DNA from: an uncultured Caryophanales bacterium
GTDB lineage: Bacteria; Bacillota_I; Bacilli_A; RF39; UBA660
Reading direction: 5' to 3'
Assembly (NCBI GenBank): GCA_947306705.1
Contig: CAMZHD010000004.1
Span: forward strand, 1-42,307
Length of the DNA stretch: 42,307 bases
In this document: positions 16,418-23,710 of the stretch, piece by piece
How positions within the stretch are numbered: position 1 is the first letter of the stretch
How the letters are laid out: each line of letters opens with the position of its first letter
Notes under the pieces: generated by a model
What the model was told of the DNA's origin: nothing
Database searches by the model: none
The model's input: only the letters and a program-made list of their open reading frames with translations
Translations under genes and position numbers: made by a program

Positions 16418-17275
16418 TTACTTATAGATTCTAATCTTTTGATCCTCTTCTCCATCATAATACAATCCAGCAAAATGCTTTCCGTATTTTTCATCCTCTT
16501 GAAGTCCTTTCTTACTAGATGCAAAACTAGAATAATAACCAGAATGAGAAATCGTATCATCTAAATTAAATCGTATATTTTTATGATCAATCCCAGCAAA
16601 AATAAGTTGCATTAAAATAACTGGTTTAATATTAATATGAAAACGATTATCCTCCCCATAAATAATACTTCTACTCCATACCCCAGAATCCTTCGCCCAA
16701 GAAGGATAAAATTCATGAATCCATCCATCTCCCGCACAAGCACTTACATAGGCAAAGATATCTTCTACTTTAGAACCATATCCCCTTCGTAAAGCTTCTA
16801 CAATCATCATAGGAAGCTTTTGATCAATCATTTCTCCACTACAATGACTAATCGCAGAAACTCCATTCTTCTTATCACATATCATCACAACAGGGCAATC
16901 AGATACAGGATGTCCTATCACAACTCTAGGAGTTTTAGAAGTAACAATTAATATATTTTGATGAATAGAAGCAGATCCTGTTGGATGAGCCTCTACATAA
17001 TCTGGAGTAATCTCAATAGAGGAATCAAGAGAACCCTTTTGTTCAGAAGAATACATAAAGTCTCCATCAAATCCAAAAGCATTTCCAAAATTCTTATGAT
17101 GAATTCTACAAATTGTATCTTTATCTTTTGATAAATCATATTGTTCTAATTTATCTAAATCGATTTGATGAACATAACGAATCAAATCCCGATCTTCTTC
17201 TGTTAAATTAGAATATCGAACAGTAGCAGCATTCATAGTACCAAACTTATTTTGACTCTCTATTATTTTTAACAC
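16418..17275 (-). CDS. PgeF/YfiH-like (laccase-domain, LACC1) protein, divergent
   Basis: A soluble 285-residue protein with the triad pattern of the Cu-oxidase_4/PgeF family, whose members act as purine nucleoside phosphorylases or peptidoglycan-editing amidases. The visible ligands are His59/60 in RIHHKNF, Cys127 in VSDCPVV and His144 in ISHCSGEM, in place of the usual QxHG, ADC and HAGWRG. A later SACAGDGWIHEFY segment matches the C-terminal half. The start is uncertain: a GTG at 17275 has GGTGA five bases upstream and keeps the FGT motif; an ATG at 17236 has no clear site. It overlaps the glutamine amidotransferase gene by 29 bases, so the two form an operon. Confidence 0.68.
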   Translation of the reverse strand: MLKIIESQNKFGTMNAATVRYSNLTEEDRDLIRYVHQIDLDKLEQYDLSKDKDTICRIHHKNFGNAFGFDGDFMYSSEQKGSLDSSIEITPDYVEAHPTGSASIHQNILIVTSKTPRVVIGHPVSDCPVVMICDKKNGVSAISHCSGEMIDQKLPMMIVEALRRGYGSKVEDIFAYVSACAGDGWIHEFYPSWAKDSGVWSRSIIYGEDNRFHINIKPVILMQLIFAGIDHKNIRFNLDDTISHSGYYSSFASSKKGLQEDEKYGKHFAGLYYDGEEDQKIRIYK

Positions 17276-17963
17276 GCACTTCACCACACTTCTTTATAAA
17301 TGCATCAATGATTTTTTTAGAATTATCATCAAAATCATAACTAATCTCAGGATGCCATTGTACTCCCAAATGAAAAGTTAAATCATCTCTCTCAATAGCT
17401 TCAATCGTTCCATCTTTAGAAAAAGCAACACTCTGATACAATGGATTCTCTAACACATGATAACGATGAAAACTATTCACTACAATTTCATCCTTTTCAA
17501 GTATCTTATCCAACAAAGAATCTTTTCGAGTTGCAACCACATGGGTTAATTCATCATCATTTTCTTGGAAATGGTTCATATCACTTTCAACTTTCTCTAC
17601 TTGAAATTTCTTTCCATAAGAACTCATCAATTGCATTCCTAAACAAATACCTAATGTTGGTATATCTCTTTCAACACATCTTTCTAATAAATATTGATCA
17701 TAAGGAGTAATCTTAAACCCTCCTGGAAAAACAACTCCATCTACTAGATTTAAATACTCTTCTATCTCTTCTTTTTCCTTCTTCGTTAATTCTGGAAAAT
17801 CAGGATAATGAGTATCGGCATAATCAAGAGGTTGTACTTGTACAATAGGAATAATAAAAGCTCCTGCTTTTTGAAAACATTGTCTAACTTTTTCTCCTAA
17901 ATATAAAATACATCTTCCATCTTCTAAATGACTATATTTTAAAGGAATCCCTATTCTTATCAT
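17247..17963 (-). CDS. Class I glutamine amidotransferase-like / gamma-glutamyl hydrolase (peptidase C26)
   Basis: A 238-residue single-domain enzyme of the PuuD-like family, which cleaves gamma-glutamyl amides. The nucleophile Cys107 sits in TLGICLGMQL, and His204 and Glu206 in GVQWHPEIS complete the triad. The oxyanion region VFPGGFKITPY precedes. ATG 17963 is chosen over 18026 because AGGAGG lies seven bases upstream and MIRIGIPLKYS begins like family members. Its 3' end overlaps the PgeF-like gene. Together they suggest turnover of gamma-glutamyl compounds or muropeptides, but the substrate is not visible. Confidence 0.85.
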   Translation of the reverse strand: MIRIGIPLKYSHLEDGRCILYLGEKVRQCFQKAGAFIIPIVQVQPLDYADTHYPDFPELTKKEKEEIEEYLNLVDGVVFPGGFKITPYDQYLLERCVERDIPTLGICLGMQLMSSYGKKFQVEKVESDMNHFQENDDELTHVVATRKDSLLDKILEKDEIVVNSFHRYHVLENPLYQSVAFSKDGTIEAIERDDLTFHLGVQWHPEISYDFDDNSKKIIDAFIKKCGEVRVKNNRESK

Positions 17964-17990
17964 ACAAATACCTCCTAAAAAAGTATAACA

Positions 17991-18020
17991 AAAAAAAGAA
18001 GAGATGACAAACATCTCTTC
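17991..18020 (-). terminator. Intrinsic terminator of the GCC2-repeat SipW-dependent protein gene
   Basis: GAAGAGATG (17998-18006) pairs with CATCTCTTC (18012-18020) around a 5-base loop, then a U-run of about eight. Confidence 0.9.
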
Positions 18021-18027
18021 CAACAAA

Positions 18028-19596
18028 TTATGGATATATTAAATAATAGGCAGAACTCCATCGATTAAGACAAACACAACCACTTGATGGACAAGAAACA
18101 CCAAATCCACTCTCACAACGGAAATTATCATTCATAGCTATTATATGTAACCATAATAAATAATTTGTACCCTCATTAGCAACATATTGAAAATCATCAA
18201 CAGTTAAATAAGAGGTAGTGCGATTCACATATATTTCAAATTGTCCTGTTGATGTATAATTCGATCCAGCACCTACTCTTGCCAATAAAGCATCCGCATA
18301 CATCCAGTAAGAAGTTTTCGCAAGAGTAACAATTGCATAATAAGTTGTATTTCCACTTACTTCTATAGATGCAGTTGCTCCATACGTAGCCGTAGTAGCA
18401 CTAGAGTTTGTATTCCATCCTTTAATGCTAAAATAGTTGCTAAAAGCTTGTCCATTTTTATTAGTTCCAGATAAATTATTAATTCCAGGAGCTGTAACAC
18501 TACATTTTCCATTGGCACCAGGAGTACAAGTTCTAGTAACATTAGAAGTATTCCAAGTTGCCTTATTATAATTAAAGTTTACCGTATATGGTTGCCTACA
18601 AATGTTATCACTTGCTAAACTATATCCTGTAGTACAAGCTGTTGCTGTACATACATTTGAAACTGTATTATTATTCCAAGATGGAGTAGCCCAAGAAGAA
18701 GTTCCAGAATAACCTTCACAATTTGTTGTGCAAGATGTAGTAGTACCAGCAGTACTTGTTTTTCCAGTAGCGCATACCTTACAAGCAATTTGTCCTTCTT
18801 CATCTTGATAAGTTCCTGCCGGACATAAAGTACAAGTATCAGATTCTGATAAACTATAAGATCCCTTTGGGCAATTACTGCGTCCGTGTGTTTCTATTGG
18901 ATCATAATTATAAGTTCCACCAGGGCAAGAACTTCCCGCTTCACATGGAACGCAATCACATGTACCAGCTGGTAAATAAGTACCTTCCTCACATACAACA
19001 CTACTACAAGCAGCTACATCTTCTTCCGTACCATCTGCTTGGATATAAACTACTTCAAACTGAATGGTTAATTCTTGATCTTCTGTTGGATAGACAGACT
19101 CATCGACTCCATCTTTATATAAGAACCGTACTAAGATTCTTTCAGAATCATTTACATCTAACCTTTGTCTAGGAGCAAGTTCTACTCCATTTATATAAGT
19201 CACAACGTACTCAAGATATTCTTGTTGCTCCGTAGTCAAAACAGGAAGAACATTAACAGAATCAATCATGGCATTGATAGTACCTTCATTCACAACATCT
19301 ACCGTAAATTCATAGAAATCTCCAGGATTTTCCAACTGTGCTGCAAAAGAAACAGAAGTTGGTGTCGTGATAGAAGCTTCTGTAGTAGCTGTGACACTTC
19401 CTGTAGTTACTTCCAAATTCTCAAAATGAATATCCCAACGAGCTTCTAACATTTTAGAAACACCATCAATACTCATAGTCGTTGTTAAAAAAGCATAACC
19501 TACTGTTAAACTTACAAGAGATAAGAATAAAAACATAAAAACAAAAGAACGTTTTGGATTATATCGAAACTTTCTTAAAAAACGTCTAAGTTTCAT
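18028..19596 (-). CDS. SipW-dependent TasA-like surface protein with GCC2/TNFR-like Cys-rich and InlB-like repeats
   Basis: 522 residues. The N-terminus is a basic KLRRFLRKFRYNPKRS, a hydrophobic segment and GYAFLTTTMSIDG, the signal class cut by SipW-type peptidases. A camelysin/TasA-like beta domain follows (WDIHFENLEV, LENPGDFYEFTVDVVNEG). Residues about 195-290 carry Cys-rich repeats with CPKGSYS, CTLCPAGTYQ and CKVCATGKTS, as in GCC2/GCC3 or TNFR modules. An InlB-like repeat (VNFNYNK, FSIKGWNTN) and a short C-terminal domain with four Cys end the protein. It is likely an accessory or tip subunit of the TasA-type fibre. It has its own TTGTTT/TATAAT promoter (19623-19652) and terminator. 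ATG 19596 follows GAGGAG. Confidence 0.85.
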   Translation of the reverse strand: MKLRRFLRKFRYNPKRSFVFMFLFLSLVSLTVGYAFLTTTMSIDGVSKMLEARWDIHFENLEVTTGSVTATTEASITTPTSVSFAAQLENPGDFYEFTVDVVNEGTINAMIDSVNVLPVLTTEQQEYLEYVVTYINGVELAPRQRLDVNDSERILVRFLYKDGVDESVYPTEDQELTIQFEVVYIQADGTEEDVAACSSVVCEEGTYLPAGTCDCVPCEAGSSCPGGTYNYDPIETHGRSNCPKGSYSLSESDTCTLCPAGTYQDEEGQIACKVCATGKTSTAGTTTSCTTNCEGYSGTSSWATPSWNNNTVSNVCTATACTTGYSLASDNICRQPYTVNFNYNKATWNTSNVTRTCTPGANGKCSVTAPGINNLSGTNKNGQAFSNYFSIKGWNTNSSATTATYGATASIEVSGNTTYYAIVTLAKTSYWMYADALLARVGAGSNYTSTGQFEIYVNRTTSYLTVDDFQYVANEGTNYLLWLHIIAMNDNFRCESGFGVSCPSSGCVCLNRWSSAYYLIYP

Positions 19597-19622
19597 TTTA
19601 TCACTCCTCTACCATATAATTC

Positions 19623-19652
19623 ATTATATCAAAAATCATAAATATAAAACAA
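19623..19652 (-). promoter_or_regulatory. Candidate promoter of the 18028-19596 gene
   Basis: TTGTTT (19647-19652), an 18-base spacer and TATAAT (19623-19628). The -35 is weak. Confidence 0.5.
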
Positions 19653-19653
19653 C

Positions 19654-19678
19654 AAAAAAAGCATTAAAAATGCTTTTT
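19654..19678 (-). terminator. Intrinsic terminator of the DUF6273-like subunit gene
   Basis: AAAGCATT and AATGCTTT flank a 3-base loop (19658-19676), followed by U's on the minus strand. Confidence 0.85.
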
Positions 19679-19699
19679 ATAGAATAGTCAAAATTAAGA

Positions 19700-20941
19700 C
19701 TAGTCTTTTTCTAAATATAACCTAAACGCTGGTGCAATTCCGACATTGTTTTCTGTTCCAGATAGACCAATTGAATCACCTGTATTGGAAACTTCTCTAT
19801 ACCACCACATATTATTTCCTTCAGCAACTCTAGTCCAATAAGCTGTATCTGTTCCATTATATTGTTTGATACGATCTGCATTGGTATTATGAGTTTGATA
19901 ATAATCTAAAGTAGCAGTAGAACTAGCAGCTGTATCATATTCATAAGAAAGTCCCAATTCTTTCAAGGATAATAAGAATAATTTATTAGTTGTAGTATAA
20001 TTTTCTGCTCCTGTATTTGATCCATGCCCAGAAACAACTGTTGTGTTCGCAATCACACTTTGCAAATCACTTGGAAGAGCATTATAAATCGTACTATCAA
20101 GATAAGATGAATTTAAGGTATTTGGCCATCCTCCTATATTCAAAGGATTATCAGATAATTGTTGAATAGTAATAATATCAGCAAATTCAAAAACAACTTC
20201 ACACGCAGTTTTTGATTCTAATTCACAATTAGTAGTAGAAGTATTAACAATTCGTAGCGTATGAGTACCAAAATCACCCATATCTATTTCTTTTGTCTCT
20301 CCAACTTGAAGTATATCATAGTAATTAACAATATCATCCCAACTCATATTTGAGAAATTACGATGTTCTATTTCTTCTCCTCTTCCCTGAACATAATCTA
20401 TCGAAATGGAACAAGAAAAATTAACATCTTCTAAAGGATATACAGATTCATCATTACGAATTCTATATTGAAAACGAACTAATAGTGTTTCTTGATCCCC
20501 TGCATTTAATGTATCTCCTTCTTGAATATTTACTTCATCTAAATAAGTAACATAATATTGAAAGTATTCTTCCTGTTCTGCAGTCAACTCAGGAAGGATG
20601 TGAATCTGCTCAACATGAGCATCAATGGTTCCTGCATTTACTACATCTACTGTAAATTCATAGCAATCTCCAGGATTTTCTAATTGAGCTCCGAAAGTGA
20701 TAGAAGTCGGAGTTGAAATCGTTGCAGGAGTTGTTTCGGGTACATTATCTGGCACAACTAAATTATCAAAATGAATATCCCAACGCGCTTCCATCATTTT
20801 AGAAACACCATCAATACTCATAGTCGTTGATAAAAAGGCATAACCAACGGTTAAACTAACAAGAGATAAAAACAAAAACATAAACATAAAAGAACGTTTT
20901 GGATTATATTTCATTTTTCTTAAAAAATATTTTAGTTTCAT
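19700..20941 (-). CDS. SipW-dependent TasA-like surface protein with DUF6273-like domain
   Basis: 413 residues from the ATG at 20941 (GGAGGG site; a longer reading from 20971 is less likely). The first 150 residues are nearly the same as in the next protein downstream: NPKRSFMFMFLFLSLVSLTVGYAFL, in pieces RSFMFMF and GYAFLSTTMSIDG, then the TasA-like domain (LENPGDCYEFTVDVVNAG). The C-terminal half matches DUF6273 (GGWPNTLNSSYLDSTIYNAL, VVSGHGSN, KLFLLSLKELG, and a final NNVGIAPAFRLYL), a C-type-lectin-like fold often found on surface proteins. The swapped C-terminal domains on one N-terminal module suggest variable decorations of one fibre. Confidence 0.85.
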   Translation of the reverse strand: MKLKYFLRKMKYNPKRSFMFMFLFLSLVSLTVGYAFLSTTMSIDGVSKMMEARWDIHFDNLVVPDNVPETTPATISTPTSITFGAQLENPGDCYEFTVDVVNAGTIDAHVEQIHILPELTAEQEEYFQYYVTYLDEVNIQEGDTLNAGDQETLLVRFQYRIRNDESVYPLEDVNFSCSISIDYVQGRGEEIEHRNFSNMSWDDIVNYYDILQVGETKEIDMGDFGTHTLRIVNTSTTNCELESKTACEVVFEFADIITIQQLSDNPLNIGGWPNTLNSSYLDSTIYNALPSDLQSVIANTTVVSGHGSNTGAENYTTTNKLFLLSLKELGLSYEYDTAASSTATLDYYQTHNTNADRIKQYNGTDTAYWTRVAEGNNMWWYREVSNTGDSIGLSGTENNVGIAPAFRLYLEKD

Positions 20942-20961
20942 TCTATCCCTCCTTATAAGAA

Positions 20962-20985
20962 TAAAAAGCATCTAAAGGATGCTTC
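20962..20985 (-). terminator. Intrinsic terminator between the 20986 gene and the DUF6273-like subunit
   Basis: AAGCATC (20966-20972) pairs with GATGCTT (20978-20984) around a 5-base loop, followed by TTTTTATT. The ribosome site of the next gene lies just after it. Confidence 0.8.
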
Positions 20986-21732
20986 TTACAATATTTCTAT
21001 ATCATCGTCTGCTTTAAGAATCTTCTTTGGTAAATCTGTAAATACAGCAGTTACATCTTCTAACACTTTAATAATTTGTGGAGTATCTGTATCGTGTTGT
21101 ACTTCTATTTGTTGTGTATATTGTAAATCCTCTTCGACTTGTTGTTCTTGTTGTTGAACTTGTTGTTCTTGTTCTTTTTTACGAACAGGAGATACTTTAT
21201 AACTCTTTTGATTTGATAATTTAACAATTGTTGTTTTATCAATAGATTCTAACATTTCAGAATCAATATCTTTTTCACGTTTTCTTTGAATCTTTAAATT
21301 ATTTAATTCAATTTCTACAGGAGAAACTACATCTGGTTGTACCTTCTCAATATAGATATAAGCTACTTTGTCATCTAATAATACAAAGGAGCAAGATTCT
21401 ACTTGTTTTAAATAACAAATTGGTTTACGAATTTCTAATTGTGCATCTACTAAATCATCAATACTAGATAATTCAATAATACTTCTTCCTGTCATATCAG
21501 GAACAGTACTACTCTTAACCAATACAGAATCAAATGTGTTTAAAATATCTTTAATATTTCTTTCATAAGCATTTCCTGTTTGGCGGAACATAAAACGAAT
21601 TCCAACAAGTAAAGACACAATGGCAGCTGTAAACAATAATATGCAATACTTACTATAAACACCTGTTCTCATAGAAAAACCTGCTATTCCTAACAACAAA
21701 GCAATTCCTAAAAAGAGAAAGCCTTTTTTCAT
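20986..21732 (-). CDS. Membrane protein of the TasA/SipW locus, DUF5305-like (tentative)
   Basis: A 248-residue protein. Two hydrophobic helices (about 3-20 and 28-48) form an N-terminal hairpin. The rest is a soluble domain with VPDMTGRSIIELSSIDDLVD and later KPICYLKQVESCSFVLLDD, then a Gln-rich stretch (EQEQQVQQQEQQVEE). The order of elements resembles DUF5305-type proteins that accompany signal peptidases, but I cannot confirm this. ATG 21732 follows AGGAG and the gene starts 11 bases after sipW, so they are one transcript. A role in assembly or anchoring of the fibre is inference. Confidence 0.62.
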   Translation of the reverse strand: MKKGFLFLGIALLLGIAGFSMRTGVYSKYCILLFTAAIVSLLVGIRFMFRQTGNAYERNIKDILNTFDSVLVKSSTVPDMTGRSIIELSSIDDLVDAQLEIRKPICYLKQVESCSFVLLDDKVAYIYIEKVQPDVVSPVEIELNNLKIQRKREKDIDSEMLESIDKTTIVKLSNQKSYKVSPVRKKEQEQQVQQQEQQVEEDLQYTQQIEVQHDTDTPQIIKVLEDVTAVFTDLPKKILKADDDIEIL

Positions 21733-21743
21733 AGTATCATCTC

Positions 21744-22895
21744 CTATTTTCTACTATTAAAGTATTCCGACAACCATACCGTTGGGTAGGCAATGTAAGG
21801 AATACGTATTTTTACAATTCCTTGTACTTGGCTCTGTTTTACTTCTGCAGGATCTGCTGCATTATTTGCATCTCCCTTTGTTACATAGTAAACAGTACCT
21901 TTTTCATCATGAACTTCTATAACTCTATGGACAATAACTTTCTTACCTTTCTTATAAGCAATAACGTCCCCTTTCTTCAAAGGTTCCTCATGTACTTTCT
22001 TTAAGATAAGAGCATCACCCTTATTAATTTTAGGTTTCATAGAATCAGATCCTACCCCAATCATATAATGAGGGAAGAATCCAGATATCAAAGCAGCTAA
22101 TATAATAACAATTGCTGCAAGTGGGATATCCCAAATACTAAAGTTTTCTTTACTAAAGATGTATTGTGGTTGTTCTAGATGTTCATCAATAATGGTAAAG
22201 GCTGCAATATAAATCAATGATGGTAAAGCAATAAATACCATAGAATGTAGATAATCTCCAATATCTGGTACAATTGGTACCAAGAATATATAAATATCAA
22301 CAATCAAACGATAGAACAAAGGAACACGATATCCAATGTTATAGCATAAATAACTAAGAACAGCATTTTTAATCGTAATTGGTAACAATACGGTAGCAAA
22401 CTGTCCAAATAATAAAGATACATCTTGTACTTGTAAAGTACGAATACTAATAGCAATTTCAAATACTGTTAATAAAACGGTATATAAAACTGCAATATAT
22501 TTTTTATCTCTATTTGCCCATAATACAACATAGCGGAATATTTCAGTCAATATAATAACAATAATTGGGGCAACTATATTATCTAATAATGTTAAGAAAC
22601 TTCTAGAATAAGCATTCTTTAGGAAACCAACAACAAATCCTAGACCATACATAATGACAAAAGCTAGTCCTATGTAAAAGATGGTTACCCTAAAAATATT
22701 CTTACTCATATAAGTAGACTTATATTTTCGAATACCTAGTAACCAGATTGCTAAAGATACCATAATCAATAAGAAAGATGCATTAATAATTTCAGAACAT
22801 TTCATGAAATTTTGGAATAATACGACTTTATATAAAATGATATATAGTATGAATATAGCAAATATAGAAATATTTTTAATCATTCTTTTTGACAT
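21744..22895 (-). CDS. sipW: SipW-type (S26B, Ser/His) signal peptidase with multi-pass N-terminal membrane domain
   Basis: This 383-residue enzyme should cut the SipW-dependent signals of the TasA-like proteins in this locus. Ser285 lies in GVGSDSMKPKI, and the general base is His323 in KKVIVHRVIEV instead of the Lys of the ordinary bacterial enzyme. A KGDANNAADPAEV motif follows, as in ER-type and SipW peptidases. Usual SipW is about 190 residues; here some 250 hydrophobic residues with at least six helices precede the catalytic part. ATG 22895 is chosen because GAGGG precedes it; the reading from 22931 has no such site. It lies downstream of the major subunit gene and upstream of the 248-residue protein. 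Confidence 0.9.
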   Translation of the reverse strand: MSKRMIKNISIFAIFILYIILYKVVLFQNFMKCSEIINASFLLIMVSLAIWLLGIRKYKSTYMSKNIFRVTIFYIGLAFVIMYGLGFVVGFLKNAYSRSFLTLLDNIVAPIIVIILTEIFRYVVLWANRDKKYIAVLYTVLLTVFEIAISIRTLQVQDVSLLFGQFATVLLPITIKNAVLSYLCYNIGYRVPLFYRLIVDIYIFLVPIVPDIGDYLHSMVFIALPSLIYIAAFTIIDEHLEQPQYIFSKENFSIWDIPLAAIVIILAALISGFFPHYMIGVGSDSMKPKINKGDALILKKVHEEPLKKGDVIAYKKGKKVIVHRVIEVHDEKGTVYYVTKGDANNAADPAEVKQSQVQGIVKIRIPYIAYPTVWLSEYFNSRK

Positions 22896-22930
22896 AACAA
22901 TCCCTCTATATTCCTTTATACCTTTATACA

Positions 22931-22947
22931 TCTACTAAGTTAGTAGA
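22931..22947. promoter_or_regulatory. Perfect palindrome upstream of sipW
   Basis: TCTACTAAGTTAGTAGA, an 8-bp inverted repeat around one base, sits between the long hairpin and the sipW ribosome site. It is large enough for an operator; the binding protein is unknown. Confidence 0.45.
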
Positions 22948-22953
22948 CATATA

Positions 22954-22995
22954 AAATTATAAAGGAGACTACCAAAAGGTAGTCCTTTATAATTT
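22954..22995 (-). terminator. Long hairpin between the major TasA-like subunit and sipW
   Basis: 22978-22995 and 22954-22973 form a stem of about 18 bp with a 2-base bulge and a TTTT loop. The U-run after it is weak (TTTTAT), so it may be a partial terminator or an mRNA stabiliser that makes the major subunit more abundant than sipW. Confidence 0.65.
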
Positions 22996-23000
22996 ATTTA

Positions 23001-23537
23001 TTAAGCTTGTTCGTAGTTCATTGAAGCTGTTAAAGTTAAGTTTTGTGCAGATGTAGGTAATTGACTTTGACTAATGCTTCTATCGAATTCAACTCTAACT
23101 TTGAAGTTTTTAGATGCACCAGCAGCAATTGTTTCACCTACAACAATAGCAGTTCCATCAGTGTGAGTAAATGTATAGTTAACATAAACATCTTGTGCAG
23201 TACTTACTCCTGAAATAGTTGGTAAAGCACTTAACTTAGCAGGTACACTACCAGCGTTAGTAACGTCAACTGTAAATTCATAGAAATCACCAGGGTTATT
23301 AAGATTTACAGCATAATTAAGTGTAAGATTATTACTTGCTGGATTTGGAGCAGTTGTAGCAGTTACACTTCCTGTTGTAACTTGTACATTAGCAAAATGT
23401 ACATCCCAAGAAGCAACGTTGATTCTAGAAGTACCATTAATATTAAGTGTTTGACTTAATACAGAATATCCTACAGTAACTCCGATCAATAATAATAACA
23501 ATACAATTACACTAACACTTCTCTTTACTTGTTTCAT
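23001..23537 (-). CDS. TasA/camelysin-like major fibre subunit, SipW-dependent
   Basis: A compact 178-residue secreted protein with a basic N-terminus, a hydrophobic core and VGYSVLSQTLNINGTS, the SipW-dependent cleavage region. The mature part is a single TasA-type beta domain (SWDVHFANVQV, LNNPGDFYEFTVDVTNAG, VRVEFDRS). TasA forms amyloid-like or beta-donor fibres in Bacillus biofilms; camelysin (CalY) is its relative. As the smallest member of this set and first gene of the locus, it is the likely fibre backbone, with the two long proteins as accessory subunits. ATG 23537 follows AAGGAG; a reading from 23570 lacks a site. Confidence 0.88.
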   Translation of the reverse strand: MKQVKRSVSVIVLLLLLIGVTVGYSVLSQTLNINGTSRINVASWDVHFANVQVTTGSVTATTAPNPASNNLTLNYAVNLNNPGDFYEFTVDVTNAGSVPAKLSALPTISGVSTAQDVYVNYTFTHTDGTAIVVGETIAAGASKNFKVRVEFDRSISQSQLPTSAQNLTLTASMNYEQA

Positions 23538-23569
23538 CAAAATTCTCCTTCCATTTATCTTATAAATCA

Positions 23570-23599
23570 ATTATAGAGGACAAATTCAATTATATGCAA
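23570..23599 (-). promoter_or_regulatory. Candidate promoter of the TasA-like gene
   Basis: TTGCAT (23594-23599), an 18-base spacer, TATAAT (23570-23575). Three TTGAC elements lie upstream (23607-23611, 23632-23636, 23640-23644); the two distal ones are an 8-bp tandem pair, GTCAATTA/GTCAATTG on the plus strand. Confidence 0.5.
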
Positions 23600-23680
23600 T
23601 AAATCTGTCAATATTTTTTTGTACTTTACACGTCAATTAGTCAATTGTTAGGTAAAATAATTGTAAATATGTTTTAAAAC

Positions 23681-23710
23681 AAAAAAAAGAATTCTAAAAT
23701 TGAATTCTTT
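23681..23710 (-). terminator. Intrinsic terminator of glyQS
   Basis: AAAGAATTC (23686-23694) and GAATTCTTT (23702-23710) pair around a 7-base loop, with a U-run after. The stem includes the end of glyQS. Confidence 0.85.
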
